Positions 15,947 through 24,777 are shown, numbered from the stretch's first letter. The stretch: DNA of 64,000 nucleotides from Clostridia bacterium (GCA_017450945.1 JAFSSP010000007.1:1-64000); one strand, 5' to 3'. The notes: generated by a model from the letters alone, not told the origin. Program-made: numbers and translations.

Positions 15947-15994
15947 CAAGGAGTTTGGGGAAACTGTCAGGTTTCCCCAAAACTGTTTACCATG
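15947..15994 (+). promoter_or_regulatory. Shine-Dalgarno separated from its start codon by a hairpin
   Basis: AAGGAG at 15947-15952 is 39 bases from the ATG at 15992, but between them lies an 11-bp perfect stem (TTTGGGGAAAC at 15954-15964 with its complement at 15971-15981, loop TGTCAG). Folding leaves about 11 bases between the Shine-Dalgarno and ATG, a workable spacing. No other RBS precedes the start. There is no T-run, so it is a poor terminator. Confidence 0.6.
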
Positions 15995-16963
15995 CGGATT
16001 TTGACCATCCAAAAAAACGATGCCGGGCAACGGTTGGATAAGTTCCTTTCCAAAGCGGTCAAGGGACTGCCGCAATCGCTGCTCTATAAGTATATCCGCA
16101 CAAAAAAAATCAAGCGCAACCGCAAGCGCACCGAGCCCTCCGAGATCCTCATCGAGGGCGACGAGATCCAGCTGTTTATCCGCGAGGAGTTCTTTGATTC
16201 GCCGTCCAAGGACAAAGAGGCGGTCTTTCACATTACGCCGAAGCTCGAAATTCTCTACGAGGACGAAAATATCCTGCTTCTCAACAAGCGTCCCGGCGTG
16301 CTTGTCCACGAGGATCAAGCCGCGGGCGAGAACACGCTGATTCTGCACGTCAAGGCATATCTTGCCGGGAAGGGCGAGTACGATCCCGCGTCCGAGCAGT
16401 CCTTCGCTCCGGCGCTCTGCAATCGGATCGACCGCAACACCGGCGGCATTGTGATCGCGGCCAAGAACGCCGAAGCCCTGCGGACGATGAACGAGAAGAT
16501 CAAGCAAAACGAACTGCAAAAGTGCTACCTCTGCGCCGCGTCGGGACTCTTCCAAAAGAAAGAAGACACCCTGGTCGGGTATCTCAAAAAGGATAACCAA
16601 AAGAACCTCGTCGACGTGTCGGATCGCCCTCGCCCGGGGTATAAGGAGATCATCACAAAGTATCGAGTGCTTACCGACAACGGCAAAGATTCGCTCCTTT
16701 TCGTCGAGCTTGTCACCGGCCGCACCCACCAGATCCGTGCCCACCTTGCGCACATCGGGCATCCCCTGCTTGGAGACGGCAAATACGGCGTCAACAGAGA
16801 AGAGAAAGCCCGCGGATATAAGTTCCAAGCCCTCTACGCCGTGCGCCTCTCCTTTCACTTCTCGGACGATGGCTGCATCCTCAAAAACCTGAACGGAAAA
16901 ACCTTCACCATCCCGCGCGAGAACGTCTGGTTCCTCGACGACTTCCCGCCGGTGGAATACTGA
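15992..16963 (+). CDS. RluC/RluD-family rRNA pseudouridine synthase
   Basis: 323 residues. An N-terminal S4 RNA-binding domain (about 1-80: NDAGQRLDKFLSKAV) precedes the catalytic domain with the RluA-type motif NRIDRNTGG (catalytic Asp) and the late TGRTHQIRAHLAHIGHPLLGD. It isomerises specific uridines in 23S rRNA; the exact site cannot be told. The conserved N-terminus supports the start, although the RBS is separated from it by a hairpin. It lies downstream of upp and ends at a strong two-way terminator. Confidence 0.9.
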   Translation: MRILTIQKNDAGQRLDKFLSKAVKGLPQSLLYKYIRTKKIKRNRKRTEPSEILIEGDEIQLFIREEFFDSPSKDKEAVFHITPKLEILYEDENILLLNKRPGVLVHEDQAAGENTLILHVKAYLAGKGEYDPASEQSFAPALCNRIDRNTGGIVIAAKNAEALRTMNEKIKQNELQKCYLCAASGLFQKKEDTLVGYLKKDNQKNLVDVSDRPRPGYKEIITKYRVLTDNGKDSLLFVELVTGRTHQIRAHLAHIGHPLLGDGKYGVNREEKARGYKFQALYAVRLSFHFSDDGCILKNLNGKTFTIPRENVWFLDDFPPVEY

Positions 16964-16966
16964 AAT

Positions 16967-17000
16967 AAAAAATCGGAGCAGCATAGCTCCGATTTTTTAT
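16967..17000. terminator. Two-way terminator between the pseudouridine synthase gene and mnmA
   Basis: A stem of about 13 bp (16967-16979 with 16986-16998: AAAAAATCGGAGC with its complement, loop AGCATA) has A/T runs on both sides. It overlaps the mnmA stop codon by a few bases. Confidence 0.9.
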
Positions 17001-18061
17001 TCAATAATCCCTCCGCCGATCACCTCGTCGCCGCTGTAAAAGACGGCGGACTGTCCCGGGGTGATGGCGCGTTGGGGTTCGTCAAAGTGGATCTGTACGC
17101 GGTCGCCGTCAAGCGGCGTGACTACGGCCGGCTGCTCCTTGTGGCGGTAGCGGATTTTTGCAAGGCAGGGAAGCGGCTCCTCCGGTGCTCTCCCCGAGAT
17201 CCAGGTGACCTCGCGCACGGTTGCATCGGTGGCAAAGAGCGAATCGTTCTTTGAGAGAATGACCGTGTTGTCCTCCGGACGAATCTCTTTGACGTAGAGC
17301 GGCTCGTCGGTCGGCAATCCCAGCCCTTTGTGTTGACCGATCGTGTAGTGAATAATCCCTTTGTGATGCCCGAGGAGTTTTCCTTCCTCGTCGAGAAAAT
17401 CGCCGGGCGGGGGAACCTCGTCGGTGTATTGTTTTAGCACTTTGGCATAGTCGCCGTCCGGGACAAAGCAAATGTCCTGACTGTCCCGCTTTCTCGCATT
17501 GAGAAAGCCGTTTTGCTTGGCAATCTTGCGTGTTTCTTCCTTTTCCATGCTCCCGAGCGGGAAGAGCGTGTGCGCAAGTTGCTCCTGCGTCATGCGGTAA
17601 AGGACGTAGCTTTGATCCTTCTTTGGATCCAGCCCTTTTTTGAGATGATAAACCCCGTCTGCATCCTGCTCAATCCTTGCGTAATGCCCGGTGGCAACAT
17701 AGTCGCATCCGAGTGCCTTGGCGCGCGTGTAGAGCTCGCCGAACTTCATGTAGCGGTTGCAGTCAATGCAGGGGTTTGGCGTTCTTCCGGCAAGGTAGTC
17801 GCAAACAAAACGGTCGATCACTTCCTGCTTGAATTCTTCTTTGAGATTCCAGACGTAATAGGGAATCGAAAGACGTGCGGCGATGCTTCTTGCATCCTCG
17901 ACGTCCGAGAGCGAACAGCAGGTCTTCTCTCCCGAATCTTCTTCGGTTCTGTCGTAGAGGTTCATGGTGCAACCCACGCAGTCGTAACCGGCTTCTTTTA
18001 AGAGGAGCGCCGAGACGGCAGAGTCCACGCCGCCGCTCATGGCAACGAGTACTTTTTTCAT
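16997..18061 (-). CDS. mnmA: tRNA-uridine 2-sulfurtransferase MnmA
   Basis: 354 residues. It thiolates U34 of Lys/Glu/Gln tRNAs (s2U) using ATP and sulfur from a persulfide relay. The PP-loop SGGVDS is at 9-14. The two catalytic cysteines are in NPCIDC (about C98) and DSQDICF (about C199). It also has [29 protein letters not shown] and the C-terminal barrel ([11 protein letters not shown]). The start at 18061 overlaps the trmL stop (ATGA); a longer frame adds only a basic hexapeptide inside trmL. It forms an operon with trmL. Confidence 0.97.
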   Translation of the reverse strand: MKKVLVAMSGGVDSAVSALLLKEAGYDCVGCTMNLYDRTEEDSGEKTCCSLSDVEDARSIAARLSIPYYVWNLKEEFKQEVIDRFVCDYLAGRTPNPCIDCNRYMKFGELYTRAKALGCDYVATGHYARIEQDADGVYHLKKGLDPKKDQSYVLYRMTQEQLAHTLFPLGSMEKEETRKIAKQNGFLNARKRDSQDICFVPDGDYAKVLKQYTDEVPPPGDFLDEEGKLLGHHKGIIHYTIGQHKGLGLPTDEPLYVKEIRPEDNTVILSKNDSLFATDATVREVTWISGRAPEEPLPCLAKIRYRHKEQPAVVTPLDGDRVQIHFDEPQRAITPGQSAVFYSGDEVIGGGIIE

Positions 18062-18570
18062 CCTTCTGCGTCCTCCCATCGGTAGGCGGTCAGTTGCCCC
18101 TCGTTCTTCAGTCCGTCAAAATTTCTTTGCCGCAGGGCCTCGTAGACCGCGACGGCAACCGTGTTGGAGAGGTTGAGCGAGCGAAGCCCTTCGAGCATCG
18201 GCAGGCGCACGCAGGTATCGGGATGATGGACGAGCAGATCTTCAGGCAGTCCCTTTGTCTCCTTGCCGAACATGAGAAAGACCTCTTCGGGGTAGGTAAT
18301 ATCAGTATAGGTGTTCTTTGCTTTTGTGGTAAAGAAATAAACCTTGGCTTCGGGGTGCTTGTAAAAAAAGTCGTCAAGACCATCGTAGTAGTGAATGTCG
18401 AGATAGTGCCAATAGTCAAGACCTGCGCGCTTGAGCTTGCGGTCGTCGATGGCAAAGCCCAAGGGGCGAATGAGGTGGAGAGAGGCTCCGGTCGCGGCGC
18501 AGGTGCGGGCAATGTTCCCGGTGTTTTGCGGAATCTCCGGCTCAAAAAGCACAATGTTGATCTTTTGCAC
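18058..18570 (-). CDS. trmL: tRNA (cytidine/uridine-2'-O)-methyltransferase TrmL
   Basis: 170 residues, a minimal SPOUT enzyme that methylates the ribose of nucleotide 34 in Leu tRNAs. The knotted fold is marked by [27 protein letters not shown], a central [13 protein letters not shown] and the C-terminal [25 protein letters not shown]. The start is GTG with a GAGGAGG RBS. It is co-transcribed and translationally coupled with mnmA, so both act on the tRNA anticodon loop. Confidence 0.95.
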   Translation of the reverse strand: MQKINIVLFEPEIPQNTGNIARTCAATGASLHLIRPLGFAIDDRKLKRAGLDYWHYLDIHYYDGLDDFFYKHPEAKVYFFTTKAKNTYTDITYPEEVFLMFGKETKGLPEDLLVHHPDTCVRLPMLEGLRSLNLSNTVAVAVYEALRQRNFDGLKNEGQLTAYRWEDAEG

Positions 18571-18600
18571 GGCACTGCCTCCTCTCGATTGATTCGGTTT

Positions 18601-18629
18601 ATTTTAACACGCTTTTTTGCCTCCTGCAA
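18601..18629 (-). promoter_or_regulatory. Promoter of trmL-mnmA
   Basis: On the - strand: TTGCAG, 17 bases, TAAAAT, 31 bases before the trmL start. Confidence 0.7.
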
Positions 18630-18657
18630 TACTTTTTGGAAAAAATGCGAAAATCCG

Positions 18658-18686
18658 TGGCAATTTTTCTTAAAATATGCTATAAT
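18658..18686 (+). promoter_or_regulatory. Promoter of secA
   Basis: A consensus TATAAT with extended -10 (TGC) at 18681, and a weak -35 (TGGCAA) 17 bases upstream. The leader to the ATG is about 35 bases. Confidence 0.65.
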
Positions 18687-18725
18687 AAATTATCTATTGG
18701 AAATCACCCGAAAGGATTTTTGTTT

Positions 18726-21497
18726 ATGGCCCTCTTTTCCGCACTGTTTGGCACCTACAGCCAAAAGCAACTCAAAAAGATCGCTCCGCTTGCCGATAAG
18801 GTTGACGCGCTTGCCGACACCTATCGCGCCATGTCAAAAGAAGAACTGCGCGGCATGACCGACAAGTTCCGTGCCCGCCTTGCCGCGGGGGAGACGACCG
18901 ATGACATTCTCCCCGAGGCCTTTGCCGCCGTCAGGGAGGCGGCCGACCGCGTGCTTGGCAAACGCCCCTTCCGCGTGCAGGTGCTCGGCGGCATTGTTTT
19001 GCACCAGGGACGCATTGCAGAAATGAAGACCGGTGAAGGCAAAACGCTTGTGGCGACCCTACCGGCCTACCTCAATGCGCTCACGGGCGAGGGCGTGCAT
19101 ATCGTCACGGTCAACGACTATCTGGCCCGCGTCGGCGCCGAGGAAATGGGACGTGTTTACGAATATCTGGGACTTAGCACAGGCCTTGTCGTTCACGGAC
19201 AGAGCCAGGCCGAAAAGCAGGAGGCCTACCGCGCCGATATCACCTACGGCACGAACAACGAGTTCGGCTTTGACTACCTCCGCGACAACATGGTGGTCTA
19301 CAAAGAGCGCATGGTGCAAAGAGGACAGGTTTTTGCCATTGTGGACGAGGTCGACTCGATCCTCATCGACGAAGCGCGCACGCCGCTCATCATTTCGGGC
19401 GCCGGAGACAAGGCGACCGATCTTTACGAGCGCGCCGAACAATTGGCCAGATCCATGACCAAGTTTGTCATCAAGGAGCTTGACAACAAGAGCGACCAGG
19501 ACGATATTGCCGCCGACTACGTGGTGGATGAGAAGGCGAACAACGCTATTCTGACCCCGCGCGGCGTGAAAAAAGCAGAAGAGTTCTTCGGGCTTGAAAA
19601 CCTTTCCGATGCCGAAAACTCCGAGATCGCGCACCATATCAACCAGGCCATCCGCGCCCACGGCTGTATGCATAGGGACGTGGACTACGTGGTGACTCCC
19701 GAGAACGGCGTTATCATCGTCGATGCGTTCACCGGACGACTGATGCCTGGCAGACGCTACTCCAACGGTCTGCACCAGGCTATTGAAGCCAAGGAAGGCG
19801 TGCAGGTGCAAAAGGAGAACCAGACGCTTGCCACCATCACCTTCCAGAACTATTTCCGTATGTATCGCAAGCTCTCGGGTATGACCGGTACCGCGCTCAC
19901 CGAGGAATCCGAATTCCGGGAAATCTACAACCTTGACGTGGTGGAAATCCCGACCAACCTGCCGATGATCCGCGTGGATCATCCCGACGTGGTCTACCAG
20001 ACCTTGAAGGGCAAATACAACGCCATTGTGGAAGCCGTCAGAGAGTGTCACGAAAAGGGTCAGCCGGTGCTGGTCGGTACGGTTTCGATCGACAAATCCG
20101 AACTGCTTTCCAAGATGCTCCGCAATTCAGGCATTCCGCACACCGTGCTCAATGCAAAGCACCACGAAAAAGAGGCCGAGATCGTAGCTCAAGCCGGTAA
20201 ATTCGGCGCCGTGACCATTTCCACCAACATGGCAGGACGCGGAACCGATATTCTGCTCGGCGGAAACCCGGAGTTTTTGGCAAAATCCGAAATGCGCTCC
20301 AAGGGCTTTTCCGAGGAAGCCATCGCTTATTCGACCGGCAGTGTGGACACCGACGACGAAGAGATCCTCGAAGCTCGCCGCGTCTTCCATGAGCTTGTGG
20401 CCAAATACAAAAAGGAGATCGCGCCCGAGGCCGAAAAGGTCAAGTCGGTCGGTGGACTCTTTATCCTCGGTACCGAGCGGCACGAGAGCCGACGGATCGA
20501 CAACCAGCTCCGCGGCCGTTCCGGACGTCAGGGCGACCCGGGTGAATCGCGTTTCTTCCTTTCGATGGAGGACGATCTTTTGCGCCTGTTCGGCGGCGAA
20601 AGACTGCAGACCATGAGCGCTATGCTCAAGGTTCCGGAGGATATGCCGATCGACGCAAAGATTCTGTCGGGTGCGATCGAGAGCGCCCAGAAGCGGATCG
20701 AGGATCAGAACTTCAAACGCAGAAAATACGTGCTTGCTTACGACGACGTGATGAACCAGCAGCGCACGATCATCTACAAACAGCGTCAGGACGTGCTCAA
20801 CGGCGAGGATATTTCGGCGACCATCCGCAAGATGATCGAATCGACCGTCGAGGGCGTTGTGAACGACTATACAAAAGGCGAGAATTTTTCGGAATGGAAT
20901 CTGGAAGGCATCCGCACGCATTTTGCCGGGTATCTGACGACGCCGGAGGATTTCATCTTTACCGAAGAAGAACAGAAAAAGGTCAAGCGCGAGGATCTCT
21001 CCGAGACGCTTTGCAAGAGAGCCCTTTCGCGCTATGAAGAAAAAGAGGCGCTCTTTGGCCCCGAACTCTTCCGCGAGGTGGAGCGGAGCATTCTGCTTCA
21101 GAACGTGGACACTGCCTGGATGGAGCATATCGACGTGATGGACGATCTCAAGAGCAACGTCGGGCTGCAGTCCTACGCGCAAAGAGACCCTGTCAACGAG
21201 TACAGGCTCCAGGGTGCCGACCTCTTTGACCAGATGGTGGACGACATCCGCCAGAACACCGTGCGCGCCATCCTTTCGGTGGTGCCGAAACGGGAGGCAC
21301 CGATCAAGCGCGTGCAGGTCGCAGTTCCGCTGACCGAGGGCTTTGAAGGCTCCACGCAGACCAAAAAAACGGTCAAGAGCCGTCCTTCGACCACGGTGGT
21401 CAAGGAGGGAACTGTAGGACGCAATGACCCTTGCCCCTGCGGCTCGGGCAAAAAATACAAAAACTGTTGCATGAGAAAGAACGAAGGACAATCATAA
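18726..21497 (+). CDS. secA: Protein translocase ATPase SecA
   Basis: 923 residues. It is the motor that drives preproteins through SecYEG at the membrane. Walker A is near 101-107 (MKTGEGKT). It has the Walker B region IDEARTPLIISG, the preprotein cross-linking part, TNMAGRGTDILLGGNPEF, and LRGRSGRQGDPG of the second helicase domain. The C-terminal zinc SEC-C motif is NDPCPCGSGKKYKNCC. The start at 18726 follows an AAAGGA RBS and begins with the conserved MALFSALFGT; a longer in-frame ATG at 18636 lies upstream of the promoter. Two unknown membrane genes follow. Confidence 0.97.
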   Translation: MALFSALFGTYSQKQLKKIAPLADKVDALADTYRAMSKEELRGMTDKFRARLAAGETTDDILPEAFAAVREAADRVLGKRPFRVQVLGGIVLHQGRIAEMKTGEGKTLVATLPAYLNALTGEGVHIVTVNDYLARVGAEEMGRVYEYLGLSTGLVVHGQSQAEKQEAYRADITYGTNNEFGFDYLRDNMVVYKERMVQRGQVFAIVDEVDSILIDEARTPLIISGAGDKATDLYERAEQLARSMTKFVIKELDNKSDQDDIAADYVVDEKANNAILTPRGVKKAEEFFGLENLSDAENSEIAHHINQAIRAHGCMHRDVDYVVTPENGVIIVDAFTGRLMPGRRYSNGLHQAIEAKEGVQVQKENQTLATITFQNYFRMYRKLSGMTGTALTEESEFREIYNLDVVEIPTNLPMIRVDHPDVVYQTLKGKYNAIVEAVRECHEKGQPVLVGTVSIDKSELLSKMLRNSGIPHTVLNAKHHEKEAEIVAQAGKFGAVTISTNMAGRGTDILLGGNPEFLAKSEMRSKGFSEEAIAYSTGSVDTDDEEILEARRVFHELVAKYKKEIAPEAEKVKSVGGLFILGTERHESRRIDNQLRGRSGRQGDPGESRFFLSMEDDLLRLFGGERLQTMSAMLKVPEDMPIDAKILSGAIESAQKRIEDQNFKRRKYVLAYDDVMNQQRTIIYKQRQDVLNGEDISATIRKMIESTVEGVVNDYTKGENFSEWNLEGIRTHFAGYLTTPEDFIFTEEEQKKVKREDLSETLCKRALSRYEEKEALFGPELFREVERSILLQNVDTAWMEHIDVMDDLKSNVGLQSYAQRDPVNEYRLQGADLFDQMVDDIRQNTVRAILSVVPKREAPIKRVQVAVPLTEGFEGSTQTKKTVKSRPSTTVVKEGTVGRNDPCPCGSGKKYKNCCMRKNEGQS

Positions 21498-21521
21498 CGA
21501 CGAGAAAAGGAGGGAAAAAGA

Positions 21522-22262
21522 ATGGGCTTTGGCTGGCTGTTGCTCGGGTATCTGACGGCGTTTGTGCTGTATTTGACCGCAAACCAACTGGGACTTGCTT
21601 CTTTTGCCCTCCTGCTCGGTTGCGCTCTCATGCTTGTTGGCGTCTTCAAACTGGAAAAATATGAAAAGCGGTTCGGTCTTGCAAAGTACTTTCTTTTCCC
21701 GCTTCTTGCCGGCGGTGTTTATCAGGCGGGAAAGGAAATTTTGATTCTTTGCGAGGTTGAGATTCCATTTTTCACTTCCGCGCTTGCAGGGACGATCTAC
21801 GGATGGATCCAGTTCTTCCTTTTGATGTTCTTGCAGGTGATCCTGCTCCTTTCAATTTCTGCGATCGCAAAGTCGGTAGGGCTTTTGCACATTTCGGCAA
21901 AAGCGATCCGCAATTTTATTTTCCTTGCAATTTACGGGGTATTGTACATTCTCACAAGCCTTACTTTTGATTGGATCATTCCGGCAAGGCCCTATTTGAA
22001 GATCCCCATGATCCTCAGTCTGCTTCTTTTGGTCGGACTCAATCTCTTTTTGTTCCTTTCCTGCATGAAAAATATTGCCCCTGCAAACGAGGACGAAACG
22101 CCCAAACGCTATCGCTGGGAGTTTCTCAACAAGATCGGGGATACCTTTGAAAAGAATCGCAGAGAGGCCGCCGAGAGCGGACGCGCCTACGCCGAAGAAA
22201 AGCTCCGCAAACGGAAAGAAGAACGCGAAAAAAAGCGCATTGTACACAACAAAAAGAAATAA
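21522..22262 (+). CDS. Unknown membrane protein downstream of secA
   Basis: 246 residues. About six hydrophobic segments fill residues 1-185 (first GWLLLGYLTAFVLYLTANQL). A highly charged C-terminal tail follows (about 205-246, runs of EEKLRKRKEEREKKR). I do not recognise the family. It lies 24 bases after secA with a strong AAAAGGAGGG RBS and 31 bases before another unknown membrane gene, so the three may be co-transcribed. The basic tail is probably cytosolic and could contact RNA, DNA or phospholipid heads; this is inference. Confidence 0.8.
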   Translation: MGFGWLLLGYLTAFVLYLTANQLGLASFALLLGCALMLVGVFKLEKYEKRFGLAKYFLFPLLAGGVYQAGKEILILCEVEIPFFTSALAGTIYGWIQFFLLMFLQVILLLSISAIAKSVGLLHISAKAIRNFIFLAIYGVLYILTSLTFDWIIPARPYLKIPMILSLLLLVGLNLFLFLSCMKNIAPANEDETPKRYRWEFLNKIGDTFEKNRREAAESGRAYAEEKLRKRKEEREKKRIVHNKKK

Positions 22263-22293
22263 CTCGGAGTTTTGACCGAAGAAAGGAGGGCTT

Positions 22294-23664
22294 ATGGAAA
22301 ACCGCACAAAAACCCAAAAGGCGATTTCCTTTAGCCTTCTTCTGTTTGCAGGCCTTTTTCTCTTTACGCCGATCTTTGCCATGCTGGATCCTTTGCCGGA
22401 TGCGATCGGCCTTCTTCTTTTTGTGATCGCGCTTTCCGGATTGTGTGACCTGAGCGACGAGATCTCAAATGCGCGAAAACTCTTTTTATATCTGTTTCTT
22501 CTGAGCCTTTTGCGCGAGGCTCTGACACTGATTCTTTACACGGTTGGAAAGGCCGAAAACGCTTTTGAGGTGCCGACGCTCTTTCTTCTTGAATCCTTCG
22601 TTTGGGCAATTTTGCAGGGCGTTTTGTTGATCCCGGCCTTCCGCCGCCTATTCCGTGGACTTTCAGATCTCGCAGAACGCTACGGCGGAGAGGCCCTTTG
22701 GAAGGTAAAAAGAGGGAAAACGCTTTGCGAGCGCGCTTCTGGTAAAACGACGGTTTTGATCCTTCTTCACTCGTTGTTCATTACCCTGCCGGAGTTCAGC
22801 GCGCTGGGGTTGCGCCAGGGCGAAAGCGTTGACGGCGGGCTTTACGGATATATCAACCTGTATCGCGTGTTTGCGGTCTTTGTGCTCATCATTCTCTGGA
22901 TTTTGTGGATGATCCTCTGGATCCGCTTTTGTAGAGTTCTCAATAGAGAAAAGGAGTTTTCGGATCGCTTGAGCAAAGCGAGAATTCAGGACGAAATCGA
23001 CCATCCGGGCAGGGCGGAGCGGCGGTTTGTTTACGGCGGGCTTTTGTTTTGCGCGCTGTTTGCGCTCGTCTTTTTGCCGATGCGTGTCGGCGACTATTCG
23101 ATCTTCCCGGGAGCTCTTTGCGGCATATTTGCCTGGATCGGCTTTGCAAGGCTGAGACGCCCCAAATGTTGGCCGCTCTGCCTTTCCTTGATCCTTGTCA
23201 GCCTTGGGAGAATGGTCTTACATTTTCTTTACCTGATTGATCATCTGCCGAAAGATGCGCTCTACGAAACCCAGGCATATTACTTTTATCTTGCCGTGCG
23301 CATGACGCAAATCGTTGAGCTTCTGTTGGCAATTCTTGTTTTGATCTTTTTGTATCGAACGATCGTGTCGCTAGTTAAAAACCGCGTTTTGATCCGTTAT
23401 GAAAAGGGGGAAGACGCCGAAGAAGCCTCTCAGCACGCAACAAAAAAACTGCAAAAATCGCTTCTTGCAAAGATTCGGACAGGATGGATTGTTTTCCTTG
23501 TTGCCGCGCTCTTATCCATTGCGGATATCCTTCTGCGCCCGGGATTTGCCTATCTCTGGATCCCTGCGGCATTTCTTGCGGCCGCAGGGCTGTTTGTGTT
23601 CTGGATCCCGGCCTTCAAAGAAGCGACCGACGATTTTGTCACGCTGAAGGATGAATCGGTATAA
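22294..23664 (+). CDS. Unknown polytopic membrane protein
   Basis: 456 residues with about ten hydrophobic segments, arranged as two similar-looking halves separated by charged loops (around 130-150 and 230-245). The N-terminal part (SFSLLLFAGLFLFTPIFAMLDPLPDAIGLL, shown split) resembles other uncharacterised Clostridia proteins that carry a DxLPDxIG motif after the first helix. I cannot name a family. A GAAAGGAGGG RBS sits 5 bases from the ATG. Its stop codon overlaps the -10 box of the next promoter. Confidence 0.75.
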   Translation: MENRTKTQKAISFSLLLFAGLFLFTPIFAMLDPLPDAIGLLLFVIALSGLCDLSDEISNARKLFLYLFLLSLLREALTLILYTVGKAENAFEVPTLFLLESFVWAILQGVLLIPAFRRLFRGLSDLAERYGGEALWKVKRGKTLCERASGKTTVLILLHSLFITLPEFSALGLRQGESVDGGLYGYINLYRVFAVFVLIILWILWMILWIRFCRVLNREKEFSDRLSKARIQDEIDHPGRAERRFVYGGLLFCALFALVFLPMRVGDYSIFPGALCGIFAWIGFARLRRPKCWPLCLSLILVSLGRMVLHFLYLIDHLPKDALYETQAYYFYLAVRMTQIVELLLAILVLIFLYRTIVSLVKNRVLIRYEKGEDAEEASQHATKKLQKSLLAKIRTGWIVFLVAALLSIADILLRPGFAYLWIPAAFLAAAGLFVFWIPAFKEATDDFVTLKDESV

Positions 23665-23665
23665 A
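23636..23665 (+). promoter_or_regulatory. Candidate promoter of the 40-residue peptide gene
   Basis: TTGTCA, 18 bases, TATAAA, inside the last codons of the preceding gene; the TAA stop at 23662-23664 is part of the -10 box. Confidence 0.5.
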
Positions 23666-23721
23666 ATGCTTTCGATCCGTCAATACTCCTGTCAGTCCCA
23701 AAAGGAAAAAGGAGAGTATTT

Positions 23722-23844
23722 ATGAAAAAAGAAAAGAATCAAAAGAACGGTGGCAAGACGCCAAAAGCAGATCCAACCCCGGCAGACGTCAAAACCTTGC
23801 ATGTAGAAGACGTCAAGCAGGACAACAATAACTGCAAAGACTGA
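23722..23844 (+). CDS. Small 40-residue hydrophilic protein
   Basis: The frame encodes 40 residues, beginning MKKEKNQKNGGKTPK, with PTPADVKTLHVEDVK in the middle and NNNCKD at the end. It is lysine- and asparagine-rich, lacks any hydrophobic segment and has one Cys near the C-terminus. A strong AAAAAGGAG RBS sits 8 bases before the ATG, a candidate promoter lies upstream and a strong terminator starts 10 bases after the stop, so it looks like a real monocistronic gene. Composition recalls small spore or DNA-associated peptides, but there is no recognisable family. It precedes the sigma-F operon. Confidence 0.65.
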   Translation: MKKEKNQKNGGKTPKADPTPADVKTLHVEDVKQDNNNCKD

Positions 23845-23854
23845 CCTAAAACAA

Positions 23855-23887
23855 AAAAGCACGGTTGCTACCGTGCTTTTTTGTTTT
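23855..23887 (+). terminator. Terminator after the 40-residue peptide gene
   Basis: A perfect 10-bp stem (AAAAGCACGG with CCGTGCTTTT, loop TTGCTA) followed by TTGTTTTG. Confidence 0.9.
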
Positions 23888-23959
23888 GCCCGCCAGAGTC
23901 CGACAAAGTTTACGGATTTCATGTGCTACACTTTAAGAAAAGAGAGGAGAGTGAAGAGA

Positions 23960-24298
23960 ATGCTTCGGGATCGCGGACAAGTTGTTTTTGAAGAGACGGA
24001 GGACGGACTAATCGTCCACGTCGGAGGGGAGATCGATCACCACAGCGCCGTCTCTGCGCGCAGGCAGATCGACGAGCGGATCACGCTCTCTTACGCCTCA
24101 AAAGTGTACTTGGAGCTTTCCGGCGTGGAGTTTATGGATAGCTCCGGGCTCGGACTCATCATGGGACGGTATTCGCTTTCCAAGCAAAGCGGAAAAGAGT
24201 TTGCCGTTCTGGATCCGAGCTTTGCGGTTGTAAAAATGATGAATCTTTGCGGCATGGAACGTATGATTCGGATCTTGAAGCACAAGAAAAGCAGTTAA
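23960..24298 (+). CDS. spoIIAA: Anti-sigma-F factor antagonist SpoIIAA
   Basis: 112 residues, a STAS-domain protein. Unphosphorylated SpoIIAA binds SpoIIAB and frees sigma-F in the forespore. The phosphorylation site is seen in FMDSSGLGLIMGRY (Ser at about 62), with the N-terminal VHVGGEIDHHSA segment. The start was set at 23960 by family length and an AGAGGAG RBS; in-frame sequence upstream reaches into the terminator region. It is first in spoIIAA-spoIIAB-sigF. A TGCTACACT extended -10-like element lies at 23924-23932, but no convincing sigma-H promoter was recognised. Confidence 0.95.
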   Translation: MLRDRGQVVFEETEDGLIVHVGGEIDHHSAVSARRQIDERITLSYASKVYLELSGVEFMDSSGLGLIMGRYSLSKQSGKEFAVLDPSFAVVKMMNLCGMERMIRILKHKKSS

Positions 24299-24324
24299 AT
24301 ATCATTGCAAAAGAGGGGATAAAT

Positions 24325-24777
24325 ATGAAAAAACGGGTAGATTTTACAGCATGCGTCGAAAATGAAATGCGGCTTTTTTTGCCTGCAAAATCGGTCAATG
24401 AGGCAATGGCGAGGTCGGCCGTTGCGGCCTTTTGCGCCCAGCTTGATCCAACGGCACTCGAGCTTGCCGATCTCAAATGTGCGGTCTCGGAGGCGGTCAC
24501 AAATTGCATTGTACACGCCTATCGGGATACGGAAGGCGAGATCGAATTGAACGTCGAGCTTTGCGAGGGGAGGCTGGTGCGCGTCACGATCCGGGACAAG
24601 GGGTGCGGCATCGAAAATGTCAAGGCGGCAAGGGAGCCGCTGTTTACCACCGACGCGGAGGGCGAGCGAAGTGGAATGGGCTTTACCGTCATGGAGAATT
24701 TTTGCGACGAGGTGCGGGTAAAAAGCAGAGTGGGCAAAGGGACAACGGTGATCCTTCTCAAACGGCTACATAAATGA
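24325..24777 (+). CDS. spoIIAB: Anti-sigma-F factor and kinase SpoIIAB
   Basis: 150 residues, a GHKL-fold serine kinase. It holds sigma-F inactive and phosphorylates SpoIIAA. The ATP site is visible as the N box EAVTNCIVHAY, the G1 box DKGCGI and the G2 part GMGFTVMENFCDEV, then the final SRVGKGTTVILLK. The start at 24325 fits the family N-terminus and a GAGGGG RBS; the frame upstream overlaps spoIIAA. It lies 26 bases after spoIIAA and 22 before sigF. Confidence 0.96.
   Translation: MKKRVDFTACVENEMRLFLPAKSVNEAMARSAVAAFCAQLDPTALELADLKCAVSEAVTNCIVHAYRDTEGEIELNVELCEGRLVRVTIRDKGCGIENVKAAREPLFTTDAEGERSGMGFTVMENFCDEVRVKSRVGKGTTVILLKRLHK

Noticed and set aside
15954-15981. Rho-independent terminator of upp
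   Set aside because: The stem is good but no T-run follows; the sequence goes straight to the next start codon, so a translational role is favoured.
20127-21491. Long antisense frame opposite secA, with similar ones opposite recJ (29581-30855) and relA (32186-33727)
   Set aside because: These arise from the codon bias of the real genes; none has a start signal or recognisable domain.
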